A stretch of DNA of 64,000 bases from Pseudomonas sp. PICF141 (GTDB lineage Bacteria; Pseudomonadota; Gammaproteobacteria; Pseudomonadales; Pseudomonadaceae). The stretch lies in assembly GCF_002286815.1 (NCBI RefSeq), contig NZ_MUNM01000022.1, positions 57,580 to 121,579 of the forward strand, given 5' to 3'. The notes beneath the pieces were generated by a model, which was given only the letters and a program-made list of their open reading frames with translations, did not search any database and was not told the DNA's origin. Positions 1 to 8,964 of the stretch are shown here, one piece after another. Numbering within the stretch: the first letter of the stretch is position 1; each line of letters begins with the position of its first letter. A program made the translations under genes and the position numbers.

Positions 1-436
1 CCATCAGCATCAATGGCAGCGTCCGGTCGTAGGCCGCCACGGCCTGAATCACCGCGCGTAATTGCGCAGGGTTGGCCATCATGTCGTTGTACATCGCGCC
101 GTGGGGTTTGACGTAACTCACCCGCCCGCCCTGAGCCCGGCAGATGCCGTCGAGGGCGCCGATCTGGTAATGCAACAGATCCTGCAGCTCCTGGGCGGTG
201 TAAGCCATGGACCGGCGACCGAACCCCACCAGATCCTGATAGGCCGGATGAGCACCAATCTGCACGCCGTGGCTCAAGGCCAGGCTGACGGTCTTGCGCA
301 TGATGCTCGGGTCGCCGGCATGGAAACCACAGGCAATGTTGGCGCAATCAATGAAGGGCATGACCTCGGCGTCCAGACCCATGGTCCAGTTACCGAAACT
401 CTCGCCGATGTCGCAGTTCAATAGCAGGCGGTTCAC
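1..436 (-). CDS. pxpA: 5-oxoprolinase subunit A (LamB/YcsF family), 3' part outside window
   Basis: This is the start of a LamB/YcsF-family protein, the PxpA part of the ATP-dependent PxpABC 5-oxoprolinase that opens pyroglutamate to glutamate. The first 145 residues are visible and begin with the family hallmark [29 protein letters not shown] and VKPHGAMYN follow. The start is GTG at 436, chosen because AGGAG lies about 8 nt upstream; an in-frame GTG at 445 sits too close to that site. It lies 78 bp downstream of an MFS transporter on the same strand, so the two probably form an operon for uptake and use of 5-oxoproline or a related compound. The gene runs off the left edge. Confidence 0.9.
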   Translation of the reverse strand, partial: MNRLLLNCDIGESFGNWTMGLDAEVMPFIDCANIACGFHAGDPSIMRKTVSLALSHGVQIGAHPAYQDLVGFGRRSMAYTAQELQDLLHYQIGALDGICRAQGGRVSYVKPHGAMYNDMMANPAQLRAVIQAVAAYDRTLPLMLM

Positions 437-514
437 GGTGAACACTCCTGTAGGCTTTTATCTTCTTAACTGAAGGACATGTGCCCTTCAGATTATCAGT
501 TACCGGATATTCGC

Positions 515-1816
515 TTATTGAGCGTCGAGTTGCTTGCCACGGGTTTCCGGCAGGCTCAGGGCCGCCAGAATCACTATCCCGTAGGACACCGCCGCAAAGG
601 CGCCGATTCCCACGCTCAGCGGCACCTTCTGGCTGAGCAAGCCGATCAACAACGGGAACAACGCCGCCAATGCCCGACCGATGTTGTAGCTAAAACCCTG
701 GCCAGAACCACGAATCCGTGTCGGAAACAGCTCGGTCAAAAACGCACCCATACCGCTGAAGATCCCCGAAGCAAAGAAGCCTAGCGGGAAACCCAGCCAG
801 AGCATCACGCCGTTGCTGACCGGCAATTGGGTATACAGCAGAACAATGGTGAACGAGCCGACCGCGAACAGGATGAAGTTCTTTTTACGACCGAGGATGT
901 CAGTCAAATACGCGCTGATCACATACCCGACGTAGGACCCGACGATCACCATGGCCAGATAACCGCCCGTGCCCAGTACGCTCAAGCCCCGTTCGTTTTT
1001 CAGAAAGGTCGGCAGCCAGGAAGTGATCGCGTAGTAACCGCCGAGGGCGCCGGTGGTCAGGATCGAAGCGCGAATGGTAGTGAACAAGATGCCTGGGGCG
1101 AAGATTTCATAGAACTTGGCGGGGTTGCTTGGCTCTTGTTTAGCCTTGGCTTCGCGGTAGATTTCCGGATCCTTGACCAGGCGACGGACGAAAATCACGA
1201 AGATCGCCGGTACGATGCCGAGGAGGAACAGAGCGCGCCAGGCATCTTCCGGCGCCAGCACCGAGAACAGCAGCGCATATAGAATCGCCGTCAGTCCCCA
1301 ACCCAGCGCCCAGCCCGATTGCACCATGCCCACAGCCTTGCCGCGGTCCTTGGCGCGAATCACTTCGCCCATCAACACGGCGCCAGCAGTCCATTCACCG
1401 CCGAAACCGAAGCCCATCAACGTACGGCTGATCAACAGTTGCTCGTAATTCTGGGCGAAGCCGCAAAGGAAGGTAAAGAAAGCAAACCATAAAACGGTCA
1501 GTTGCAAAGTGCGCACCCGGCCGATGCGGTCAGAGAGAATTCCCGCCACCCACCCCCCGATGGCCGAGGCGATCAGGGTGCTGGTGTGAATCAGCCCGGC
1601 CTCGCCGGTGGTGATGCCCCACATGGCAATCAGGGTCGGGACCACGAAACTGAGCATCTGGGTGTCCATGCCGTCCAGGCCATAGCCGATCTTGCAGCTC
1701 CAGAAGGTGCGACGCTCCTGCTGACTGATGTTGCGGTACCAGTCGAAAGGTCCCGGGCGAGCGGTGGCTTTGGGAATATCGAGGGTGTCGGGCGCACTCG
1801 GCAAGTCTCCGTGCAA
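515..1816 (-). CDS. MFS transporter (sugar/organic acid type)
   Basis: A 433-residue, 12-helix major facilitator protein of the inner membrane. The signatures are the loop 2-3 motif GILSDRIGRVRT near residue 96, the RTLMGFGFGGEW segment, the mid-protein AYLTDILGRKK repeat of the same motif, and a short C-terminal tail ending LPETRGKQL. The overall look is that of the aromatic acid:H+ and sialate/lactate symporter-like groups. The substrate cannot be read from sequence; the pxpA gene just downstream makes 5-oxoproline or another small acid a reasonable guess. The start is uncertain: the long reading frame opens at a TTG without a clear ribosome site, and the first ATG (MDTQML, about residue 50) is too late for the first helix. 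Confidence 0.85.
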   Translation of the reverse strand: MHGDLPSAPDTLDIPKATARPGPFDWYRNISQQERRTFWSCKIGYGLDGMDTQMLSFVVPTLIAMWGITTGEAGLIHTSTLIASAIGGWVAGILSDRIGRVRTLQLTVLWFAFFTFLCGFAQNYEQLLISRTLMGFGFGGEWTAGAVLMGEVIRAKDRGKAVGMVQSGWALGWGLTAILYALLFSVLAPEDAWRALFLLGIVPAIFVIFVRRLVKDPEIYREAKAKQEPSNPAKFYEIFAPGILFTTIRASILTTGALGGYYAITSWLPTFLKNERGLSVLGTGGYLAMVIVGSYVGYVISAYLTDILGRKKNFILFAVGSFTIVLLYTQLPVSNGVMLWLGFPLGFFASGIFSGMGAFLTELFPTRIRGSGQGFSYNIGRALAALFPLLIGLLSQKVPLSVGIGAFAAVSYGIVILAALSLPETRGKQLDAQ

Positions 1817-1946
1817 ATATTATTGGTATTGTTCTGAGCCCCGACGACGCCTATCGTGGGAACCGGATGCGTCGATTTTTGGACGCTTGGCCCTGCTGCG
1901 TCCAACTAATAAAAACCCGGCCAAGGCATAAGAAAAAGTTGATCCC

Positions 1947-2850
1947 ATGAACCTGAAGTTTCTCGAGACCTTTGTCTGGGTCGCCCGACTCAAGAGTTTT
2001 CGCCTGACGGCAGACAAACTCTTCACCACCCAGGCGTCGATTTCCAGCCGCATTGCCGTGCTCGAAAGTGAGCTGGGGGTGAAGCTGTTCTCGCGGCGTG
2101 AGCCTGACGCCCGAAGGCTTGAAAGTGCTCGAATATGCCGAGCAGATGATGGACACGATGCAGGCGCTCAAGCACTCGATCGAGACACGCTCGAGCAAGG
2201 TCGGGCGGGTTCGGATCGGTGTCATGGACACCGTTATCCACACTTGGCTCAGCCCCTTGGTGGCGCAAATGATGGATCATTACCCACTGGTGGAAATCGA
2301 GCTGGTGGCCGATACCGCGCTCAACCTCTGCGATCAGCTGCAAAAAGGCTTTCTCGACTTGATCCTGCAAACCGACTTGCTGCGCCAGGAGAGCGTGCGC
2401 AGCCTGGAACTGGCCAGTCATCCGATGGGCTGGATCGTCGCCAGCAATTCCATCTACAACCGCGACTATTCGGGTGTCGCCGATCTGGCGCGGGAGCGGA
2501 TCATTACCTATTCGAAAAACTCCCAACCGCACCAGGCGGTGCTTGCCCTGATGCAGGCCAATGGCGTCATGGCGCCGCGGCTCAACTGCGTGAATTCGGT
2601 GTCGGCGATTACTCGGTTGCTGCGGGACGGATTTGGCATCGGCGCGTTACCGCCAGTGTTGGTCGCAGAAGAACTGGCGCGGGGAGAATTGACCTTGCTG
2701 GCCATCGATCAACGACCGCCGAATTTGCAGGTGGTGGTGTCGTGGCGGGTGGGCGTGGAATGGGTCGAGGAGATTGTGGCGTTGTGTCAGCAAGTCGTGG
2801 AGCGCTATGCGCGCAAGTTGGGTGAGAGTTACATCGTGCTGGCTGATTGA
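1947..2850 (+). pseudogene. LysR-family regulator, frameshifted
   Basis: Two reading frames together make one LysR-type transcription factor. The first (from ATG 1947) gives a normal N-terminal winged helix-turn-helix ending in LGVKLFSR. At about 2097 the frame is lost, and the effector domain continues in the +1 frame from VSLTPEGLKVLEYAEQ to the stop at 2850. In the family pattern LFxRxxRxVxLT, about four residues are missing at the junction, so an 11-base deletion fits better than a single-base slip. The gene is divergent from the MFS-pxpA pair and would be its natural regulator. As written it yields a DNA-binding domain with a scrambled tail. A sequencing or assembly error is the main alternative. 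Confidence 0.85.
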
Positions 2851-2864
2851 ACACTACCCGTGTT

Positions 2865-2976
2865 GATCGTTCCCACGCTCCGCGTGGGAATGCAGCCCGA
2901 GACGCTCCGCGTCCCATTCAAAGCCGAACGCAGAGCGTCCATTGAGGCATTCCCACGCAGAGCGTGGGAATGATCA
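2865..2976. repeat. REP/BIME pair, GTTCCCACGC type
   Basis: Two head-to-head palindromic units. The outer hairpins TTCCCACGCTCCGCGTGGGAA and its mirror copy flank inner GACGCTCCGCGTC-like hairpins, and both ends carry GATC. It sits between the ends of the LysR remnant and the convergent DUF2937 gene. The same family recurs at 9617-9729 and as a single unit at 12280-12311. Confidence 0.85.
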
Positions 2977-2997
2977 GGCCCGCTCGGCAGCGATCAG

Positions 2998-3540
2998 TCA
3001 GAGCCCCCTCACATCCCGGTCTTCGATCGGCCGGCTCTGGCGCAAACGCTTGCCGCCCAGCACCACCCAGTCGATCAACCGGAACAGGCATTCAATGCCG
3101 AACGACAGCAGCAATGCGCCGCTCATGCCCCAGATCATCGCTTCCGGTGTCAGCAGGATCTGGTAGCCGTAACCGTTCCAGGTTTCCTTGCGAATAGCCG
3201 GGTCGGCGGCCAGGGCCACTTGCAGGACGCGTATGTACCACGGGCCCTGCATGGCCTGGAATTGCTTGTCCAGGGCCAGTTGACGGGTGAGCAAGGTGCT
3301 CAGGCTGTCGGCATCGCTGCGAAAGATCGGGTCTTCGCTGGCACGGTAATGGGCAACCAGCGCCTGCATATCACCTTTGAAAAACTGATTGGCAGTGCCC
3401 TGAAAACCGCTCAGACCGGTCTGCGCCTCGATCAGATGCGCCTCGACCCGCTTGGCATAATCACTGATGAATCCAGGCACCTGGACACCGATCAACAGGC
3501 CCGCCGCGAACAACACCAGCCGTAGATAACTGAGCAACAT
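2998..3540 (-). CDS. DUF2937 family inner-membrane protein
   Basis: A 180-residue protein with a hydrophobic N-terminal helix (about residues 4-22) and a second near residues 137-155 (MIWGMSGALLLSFGIECLF). They enclose a charged, mostly helical domain of about 110 residues that should face the periplasm. The pattern matches the uncharacterised DUF2937 family of proteobacteria, named from memory of the family pattern. It is the last gene of a probable three-gene minus-strand unit (4859 to 2998), with only 12 bp separating it from the amidotransferase upstream. No catalytic motif is visible and no function can be given. Confidence 0.7.
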   Translation of the reverse strand: MLLSYLRLVLFAAGLLIGVQVPGFISDYAKRVEAHLIEAQTGLSGFQGTANQFFKGDMQALVAHYRASEDPIFRSDADSLSTLLTRQLALDKQFQAMQGPWYIRVLQVALAADPAIRKETWNGYGYQILLTPEAMIWGMSGALLLSFGIECLFRLIDWVVLGGKRLRQSRPIEDRDVRGL

Positions 3541-3552
3541 GGGGGAGAATCC

Positions 3553-4329
3553 TTATTCGGTCTTGCCCTGGCTGACGCATTCACCGCGTCGCCAGAGGCT
3601 CCATTGGCCCGGTTCGTAGCGGGTCCAGGTTTCGTTTTCGGTCAAGGGTTCGGTGGCGATCACCGTGACCACGTCGTTAGGCGTGGTTTCGGCCTGGAAG
3701 TCGACGATCACATCGACGTCCTTCAACCGCGCCGGGCCGAAGGGTGCACGGCGGGTGATTTGCGCCAATTTGCTCGAGCAGTAGCAGAACAGCCAGTCGC
3801 CGTCGCTGAGCAGGCAATTGAACACCCCTTTGCTGCGGTATTCGGCGCAAGCGGCGACCAGGTCCGGCAGCAACGCTTCGATGTCTACCGGCTCGGGGAA
3901 CGCGGTGCGTACCCGGTTGAGCAAATCGCAAAACGCCGCTTCGCTGTCGGTATCGCCAACGGGCCGGTAAAAACTGGCGGTCGGGTTGAAATCGGCCAAC
4001 TGGCCATTGTGGGCGAAACACCAGTTGCGCCCCCACAACTCGCGCACGAACGGGTGAGTGTTGGACAGGCAGACCTTGCCGACGTTGGCCTGGCGGATGT
4101 GCCCGATCACTACTTCGCTTTTGATTGGATAGCGCTGCACCAGGTTCGCCACTTCCGACTCGCTGCTCGCCGCCGGGTCCTGGAACAGCCGCAGGCCACG
4201 GCCTTCATAAAAAGCGATGCCCCAGCCGTCACGGTGTGGCCCGGTGCGGCCGCCGCGCTGCATCAGCCCGGTGAAGCTGAACACGATATCGGTCGGGACA
4301 TTGGCGCTCATGCCCAATAACTCACACAT
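3553..4329 (-). CDS. class II glutamine amidotransferase (YafJ-like)
   Basis: A 258-residue stand-alone N-terminal-nucleophile amidotransferase domain. Cys2 follows the initiator Met ([12 protein letters not shown]) and should be the glutamine-hydrolysing nucleophile. Other family marks are [23 protein letters not shown], the NTHPF loop, WCFAHNGQL and [11 protein letters not shown]. coli YafJ and fungal Dug3 have this architecture; Dug3 breaks down glutathione together with Dug2, but no Dug2-like partner is next door here. Upstream is a small membrane protein and downstream a DUF2937 gene, so a membrane-linked role is possible but unproven. Confidence 0.85.
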   Translation of the reverse strand: MCELLGMSANVPTDIVFSFTGLMQRGGRTGPHRDGWGIAFYEGRGLRLFQDPAASSESEVANLVQRYPIKSEVVIGHIRQANVGKVCLSNTHPFVRELWGRNWCFAHNGQLADFNPTASFYRPVGDTDSEAAFCDLLNRVRTAFPEPVDIEALLPDLVAACAEYRSKGVFNCLLSDGDWLFCYCSSKLAQITRRAPFGPARLKDVDVIVDFQAETTPNDVVTVIATEPLTENETWTRYEPGQWSLWRRGECVSQGKTE

Positions 4330-4361
4330 GCTCGGACTCTCGATTCAGTACTGGGGCACGG

Positions 4362-4859
4362 TTACAGGCGCGGTTCGACTCGCGAACGCTGAGGGTTGCT
4401 CGGCACCGGTGGCCGACCGTAACGATCATCGCCGGCACCGCCGAAAGGCCGATCGTCATCAGGCTCGTCGGCCCGTGCGGCAGCTTTGGCGGCAGCCGCC
4501 CGTTCCTTGCGAGCGTTGGAGGCGCGCTCGATGGGAAAACGGATGGCCACGAACACCAGGTAAATACCGAAGACAATCATGCCGTACATGAACAGATCGG
4601 AAACAGCGCGCCAGGCGTTATTGCCGACCTTGAACAGCAAGTCGAGGGCAGTAATGGCGATGGCCGGTGCGACCTTTTCTTTCACCGGATCGATGATGGT
4701 CGGGCTGAACAGCAACACCGCCACCAGCAACCGCAGCGGCTCACGCAGCCAACGCCACATCCAGCGGGTGATGCGCATCCACACCAACAGGCAGCCTAAA
4801 GCGGCAAAGGCGTAAAGGCCCCAAGCGATCAGATAGTCGTTCTCGGTCATGGTGTCCAT
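4362..4859 (-). CDS. small inner-membrane protein of unknown function
   Basis: A 165-residue protein with about three hydrophobic stretches: roughly residues 10-28, 42-55 and 89-107. The charged C-terminal tail is rich in Arg, Lys and Ala (RASNARKERAAAAKAAARAD), followed by a Pro/Arg-rich end. It has no enzymatic motif. It opens a probable three-gene unit with the class II amidotransferase 32 bp downstream. Relatives in Pseudomonas are often labelled MFS transporters, but this is too short and has too few helices for that. The start could be ATG 4859 or the in-frame ATG at 4850. Confidence 0.65.
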   Translation of the reverse strand: MDTMTENDYLIAWGLYAFAALGCLLVWMRITRWMWRWLREPLRLLVAVLLFSPTIIDPVKEKVAPAIAITALDLLFKVGNNAWRAVSDLFMYGMIVFGIYLVFVAIRFPIERASNARKERAAAAKAAARADEPDDDRPFGGAGDDRYGRPPVPSNPQRSRVEPRL

Positions 4860-4942
4860 GGCAAGGCTGGCAAAGAGACGCTTATAGTAACGACTTTTCG
4901 CACGTCAGGCTTGTCCCAATACCAGTTGGGCAAGACACAGAC

Positions 4943-5086
4943 TCTGTGGGAACGGGCTTTTGTGGCGAGGGGGCTTGCCCCCGTTGGACTGCGCAGCAGT
5001 TCCTTTTTTGGGGCCGCTTCGCAGCCCAACGGGGGCAAGCCCCCTCGCCACAGACAAGCCTGCTCACCATAAGCCCGCTCCCACAG
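4943..5086. repeat. REP/BIME pair, GTGGCGAGGGGGCTTGCCCCC type
   Basis: Two inverted copies of a unit reading TGTGGCGAGGGGGCTTGCCC and continuing into the spacer. They lie within a weaker outer pair (CTGTGGGAACGGGCT and its mirror). It lies between the divergent minus-strand unit and ptrB. Close copies are at 40369-40493 and 48159-48269. Confidence 0.85.
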
Positions 5087-5127
5087 GTTGCGAAGCCCTT
5101 ATTCCGTACATTGTTCGAGAGCCATTC

Positions 5128-7182
5128 ATGCCTTTATCCACCCACGTCACCAGTGCCCCGATTGCCCACAAGGCCGACGGCTCTGACCCGTATGCCTGGC
5201 TGCAGGAGCGCGACACCGACGCGGTGCTCGATTACCTGAAAGCTGAAAACCGCTATCAAGAGGCACAAACCGCCGATCAGGCCGGCCTGCGCGAAACCCT
5301 GTTCGAAGAGATCAAGGGGCGGATTCTCGAAACCGATCTGTCGCTGCCCTCCCCGTGGGGCCCGTACCTGTATTACACCCGTACCACCGCTGGCGACGAA
5401 TACGCCCGCCACTACCGCTGCCCGCGTCCGGCCGATGGCAGCCTGCAGATCGACGAAAGCCAGGAACTGCTGCTACTTGATCCGAATGTGCTGGCCAAGG
5501 GTGGCTTCTTTTCCCTGGGCGCGTTCAGCATCAGCCCGGACCACCAGCGTCTGGCCTACAGCATCGACTCCAGCGGCGAAGAGGTCTACACGTTGTTCGT
5601 GAAGGAATTGTCCAGCGGCCGCGTCAGCGAGCTGGAGTTCCAGAACTGCGACGGCAGCATGACCTGGGCCAACGACAGCCTGACGCTGTTCTTCGGCGAA
5701 CTCGACGACACCCATCGCCCGCACAAACTGTTGCGCTATCGACTGGATGGCACCGCGGCCGAAGAAGTGTTTCACGAGCCGGACGGCCGATTCTTCCTGC
5801 ATTGCTATCGTTCAAGTTCCGAACGGCAACTGCTGTTGTCGCTGGGCAGCAAGACCACCAGCGAAGTCTGGGTACTCGACGCTTCGCTGCCGCATCAGGC
5901 ATTTACCTGCCTGGCGCCGAGGGTCGAAGATCATGAGTACGATGTCGACCACGGCAAACTCGATGGCGAGTGGACGTGGCTGATCCGCACCAACCGCGAC
6001 GGCATCAACTTCGCCCTCTACCAGGCCGCCGATACCGGCGTCGCGCCGACCGAAGCCGACTGGCAGAACCTGATTCCCCACAGCGACACAGTGATGCTCG
6101 ACGGCATGAGCCTGAACGCCGAGGCCATGACTCTGAGCCTGCGCGAAGGTGGCCTGCCGATCATCGAAGTGCGCCCACGGGACTTGGTGCCCTATCGCGT
6201 GCAATTGCCGGATGCGGCCTACAGCCTGCATGTGCAGAACAGCCTGGAATTTGTCAGCGACAGGATTCGTCTGCGCTACGAAGCCTTGAACCGTCCGGCG
6301 CAGATCCGCCAACTGATTCTGAGCAGCGGCGAGCAGAAGGTCCTCAAAGAAACCCCGGTGCTCGGCCCGTTCGACGCCGACGCGTACGTCAGCCAGCGGC
6401 TGTGGGCGACGGCACCGGACGGTACGCAAGTGCCGATCAGCCTTGTGGTCAAACGCGAATTTCTGGGTCAGCCGACGCCGCTTTATCTGTATGGCTACGG
6501 CGCCTATGGCGAAAGCCTCGACCCGTGGTTCTCCCACGCCCGCCTGAGCTTGCTGGATCGCGGCATGGCGTTTGCCATCGCCCATGTACGCGGTGGCGGT
6601 GAACTGGGCGAAGCCTGGTACCGCGCCGGCAAGCAGGAACACAAACACAACACGTTCAGCGATTTCATCGCGTGCGCCGAACACCTGATCGCCAACGGTT
6701 TCACCACCCCATCGAAGCTGGCGATCAGTGGTGGCAGCGCCGGTGGTTTGTTGATCGGCGCGGTACTCAATCAACGGCCGGAGCTGTTCGCTGCGGCGAT
6801 TGCCGAAGTGCCGTTCGTCGACGTGCTCAACACCATGCTCGACCCGGAGCTGCCGCTGACCGTCACGGAATACGACGAGTGGGGCAACCCGCAAGAGCCG
6901 GACGTTTATGAGCGGATCAAGGCCTACGCCCCGTACGAAAACGTCACCGCGCAAGCCTATCCGGCAACGCTGGTGATCGCCGGCTACAACGACAGTCGCG
7001 TGCAGTACTGGGAAGCGGCCAAGTGGGTGGCGAAACTGCGTGCGACCAAAACAGACAACAATCCCCTGCTGCTCAAGACCGAACTGGGCGCCGGGCATGG
7101 CGGCATGAGCGGTCGTTATCAAGGATTACGTGACGTAGCCCTCGAATACGCATTCGTTTTCAAGGTTTTGGGCATCGCCTGA
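5128..7182 (+). CDS. ptrB: oligopeptidase B (S9A prolyl oligopeptidase family)
   Basis: A 684-residue cytoplasmic serine peptidase that cleaves short peptides after Arg or Lys. The N-terminal half is a beta-propeller that limits substrates to small peptides (YYTRTTAGDEYARHYRC near its start). The C-terminal alpha/beta-hydrolase domain carries the catalytic triad: Ser537 in GGSAGG, Asp622 in GYNDSRVQYW and His657 in GAGHGG. The length and triad spacing agree with E. coli PtrB. The start at 5128 gives MPLSTHV and excludes upstream in-frame codons that are only REP sequence. It appears to be a single-gene unit. Confidence 0.93.
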   Translation: MPLSTHVTSAPIAHKADGSDPYAWLQERDTDAVLDYLKAENRYQEAQTADQAGLRETLFEEIKGRILETDLSLPSPWGPYLYYTRTTAGDEYARHYRCPRPADGSLQIDESQELLLLDPNVLAKGGFFSLGAFSISPDHQRLAYSIDSSGEEVYTLFVKELSSGRVSELEFQNCDGSMTWANDSLTLFFGELDDTHRPHKLLRYRLDGTAAEEVFHEPDGRFFLHCYRSSSERQLLLSLGSKTTSEVWVLDASLPHQAFTCLAPRVEDHEYDVDHGKLDGEWTWLIRTNRDGINFALYQAADTGVAPTEADWQNLIPHSDTVMLDGMSLNAEAMTLSLREGGLPIIEVRPRDLVPYRVQLPDAAYSLHVQNSLEFVSDRIRLRYEALNRPAQIRQLILSSGEQKVLKETPVLGPFDADAYVSQRLWATAPDGTQVPISLVVKREFLGQPTPLYLYGYGAYGESLDPWFSHARLSLLDRGMAFAIAHVRGGGELGEAWYRAGKQEHKHNTFSDFIACAEHLIANGFTTPSKLAISGGSAGGLLIGAVLNQRPELFAAAIAEVPFVDVLNTMLDPELPLTVTEYDEWGNPQEPDVYERIKAYAPYENVTAQAYPATLVIAGYNDSRVQYWEAAKWVAKLRATKTDNNPLLLKTELGAGHGGMSGRYQGLRDVALEYAFVFKVLGIA

Positions 7183-7219
7183 GGAACTTGGCCCGGTGCG
7201 CCGGTCTTAACTCCAGACA

Positions 7220-7342
7220 CCGGGCGCGATCCCTTGCAGGAGCGAGGCTTGCCCGCGAAGAGGCCCTGACATTCAACATCAATGTCGGCTGTGATAATGC
7301 CTTCGCGGGCAAGCCTCGCTCCTGCAAGGGATCGCGCCCGGA
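7220..7342. repeat. REP pair with about 41-bp perfect arms
   Basis: The left arm (7220-7260) starts CCGGGCGCGATCCCTTGC and ends CTTGCCCGCGAAG. It is repeated exactly, inverted, at 7302-7342. The arms are separated by about 41 nt. It lies between ptrB and the cNMP-binding gene, 35 bp before the next start codon. The cGGGCAAGCc core is shared with copies at 10750, 28681 and 53552, but the GATCCC flank is not. Confidence 0.85.
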
Positions 7343-7376
7343 ACAGACACAGACACAAGAAAAAGACCGTGACGAC

Positions 7377-7850
7377 ATGTCAGAACCGACCTTACTGAAC
7401 AACGAAATTCGCGACTGGCTGATGGACTGCGGCCTGTTCGATCAACTGTTGCCCGCAGACTTCGTCGCGGCTTCGGGTTACTTCAGCATCAGCACCATTG
7501 CCGAAGGCGAAGAGATTTTCCATGAGGGCGATGCCGGCAGTTTCATGTGCATCATCCACACCGGCCAGGTTGCGGTGCAGAAAACCAACAGCGACGGACA
7601 ACGAGTGACCATGGCCACCTTGCGCAGCGGTCGGGCGTTCGGCGAAATGGCCGTGCTCGACGGCGAACGACGCTCGGCCAGTTGCGTGGCCGCGAGCAAT
7701 TGCCAGTTGCTCAACCTGGGCAAGGATTCCCTGGAAAAGATGCTCAACGACGCACCCAAAATCGCCGCCAAGATCATCCGCGCCCTCGCCGTTTCCCTTT
7801 CCAAACGCTTGCGCATGGCTGATGGGCAACTACTCTCGCAGCAGCTTTAG
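7377..7850 (+). CDS. cyclic nucleotide-binding domain protein (no DNA-binding domain)
   Basis: A 157-residue protein made almost entirely of one cNMP-binding beta-roll. Typical segments are EGEEIFHEGDAGSFMCII, TGQVAVQ, RSGRAFGEMAVLDGERRSAS (the phosphate-binding cassette with FGEMA and the Arg of ERRSAS) and a C-terminal helix. A winged helix like that of Crp/Vfr is absent, since the protein stops soon after the domain. It could be a lone cAMP or c-di-GMP sensor acting through protein contacts. ATG 7377 (MSEPTLL) is chosen over earlier in-frame codons, which lie inside the REP element. Its neighbours give no functional clue. Confidence 0.85.
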   Translation: MSEPTLLNNEIRDWLMDCGLFDQLLPADFVAASGYFSISTIAEGEEIFHEGDAGSFMCIIHTGQVAVQKTNSDGQRVTMATLRSGRAFGEMAVLDGERRSASCVAASNCQLLNLGKDSLEKMLNDAPKIAAKIIRALAVSLSKRLRMADGQLLSQQL

Positions 7851-7886
7851 TGGCCTGTGCCACCCATCGTATTGGTGAAATCGATA

Positions 7887-8180
7887 CTACCCGCCCGGCG
7901 GTTTGATTTTTGTCGTGTTCGGCTCAAGGCCCGGCAAGGTCTGGTCCTTGGGTGGATTGGGCATTTCGATCGGCGGCAACAGCGGTGGCCCGCCACTGCC
8001 TGAACCGGCCTTGGGCACACTGGTCGGGGTGATCTGCGGATACGGCGTCGGAGTGGCGGTGCCAGGTGAACCGGGCATCGGCGCGGGGCTGGTGGGGATG
8101 GTCTGCAGCTCCTGGGCCGGCACTGCAGTTATCGAGAGCGCGGCCAGGGCAATGACCGCTAGAATGGTGCGCTTCATCAA
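7887..8180 (-). CDS. small secreted Pro-rich protein
   Basis: A 97-residue protein with a clear Sec signal peptide (MMKRTILAVIALAALSITAVPA, cleavage likely after VPA or AQA). The mature part is low-complexity and rich in Pro, Thr and Gly (TSPAPMPGSPGTATPTPYP and GSGGPPLLPPIEMPNPPK). It has no Cys and no catalytic motif. It is probably a disordered periplasmic or envelope peptide. It is convergent with the cNMP-binding gene and divergent from the SAM enzyme at 8274. Codon use looks native. The function is unknown. Confidence 0.7.
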   Translation of the reverse strand: MMKRTILAVIALAALSITAVPAQELQTIPTSPAPMPGSPGTATPTPYPQITPTSVPKAGSGSGGPPLLPPIEMPNPPKDQTLPGLEPNTTKIKPPGG

Positions 8181-8273
8181 TGGCTCCGTTGGCCTTGTGG
8201 TCTTTTTGCAGGCTACTCCCTACTGCACGGGTTTGCCTTCCTCCATCTGTCAATTTCTCCTCAAGAGCGCCCC

Positions 8274-8960
8274 ATGAAACGTTTCGTTCTGCTCGACACC
8301 ACCCCCATCCCTGAAAACGGCGGCGCCCTGTGCCTGTTCGAATACGGCGAGGATTTCGTCATCAAGATCCAGGGCGGTGACGGCGGGCAGTTGATGAACA
8401 CCCGCATGCACGGCTCCGAAGATGCCCTGGCCGAAATCCCCTGCCGCAAGGTTGCCGGCCGGTCGAATTCGCGCGTGTTGATCGGTGGCCTGGGCATGGG
8501 CTTCACCCTCGCCTCGGCGCTCAAGCATTTGGGCAAAACGGCTGAAGTGGTGGTCGCCGAACTGGTGCCCGGCGTGGTGGAGTGGAATCGCGGGCCACTG
8601 GGCGAAAAAGCCGGCAACCCGCTGCTTGACCCGCGTACGGTGATCCGTATGGAAGACGTGGCCAAAGTGCTGCAAGCCGAGCCGCAAGGCTTCGATGCGA
8701 TCATGCTCGACGTCGACAACGGCCCCGAAGGCCTGACCCAGAAAGCCAACAGCTGGCTCTACTCCGCCGGCGGCTTGAGCGCGTGTGCCAAGGCCCTGCG
8801 GCCAAAAGGCGTGCTGGCGGTGTGGTCGGCCAGCGCCGACCGGCAGTTTTCCGACAAGCTGAAAAAGGCCGGCTTCAAGGCCGAGGAAGTGCAAGTTTTC
8901 GCCCACGGCAACAAGGGCACCCGCCACACCATCTGGATTGCCGAGAAGCTCAAGGGCTGA
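8274..8960 (+). CDS. spermidine synthase-like SAM-dependent enzyme
   Basis: A 228-residue protein with a Rossmann-type SAM fold. RVLIGGLGMGFTLASAL is the nucleotide-binding glycine loop, VVVAELVPGVVEWNR the acidic strand-2 loop, and FDAIMLDVDNGPEGL the strand-4 motif typical of spermidine synthase relatives. The N-terminal beta-hairpin region (PIPENGGALCLFEYGEDFVIKI) matches the SpeE-like group that lacks a full polyamine-binding domain. The methyl or aminopropyl acceptor is not predictable. No polyamine biosynthesis gene sits beside it. The start at 8274 follows AAGAGCGCCCC. Confidence 0.8.
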   Translation: MKRFVLLDTTPIPENGGALCLFEYGEDFVIKIQGGDGGQLMNTRMHGSEDALAEIPCRKVAGRSNSRVLIGGLGMGFTLASALKHLGKTAEVVVAELVPGVVEWNRGPLGEKAGNPLLDPRTVIRMEDVAKVLQAEPQGFDAIMLDVDNGPEGLTQKANSWLYSAGGLSACAKALRPKGVLAVWSASADRQFSDKLKKAGFKAEEVQVFAHGNKGTRHTIWIAEKLKG

Positions 8961-8964
8961 GCGT

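Noticed and set aside
5812..7122. 436-codon open frame antisense to ptrB
   Set aside because: It mirrors a well-supported gene on the other strand; long shadow frames are common in GC-rich DNA and it has no family motif.
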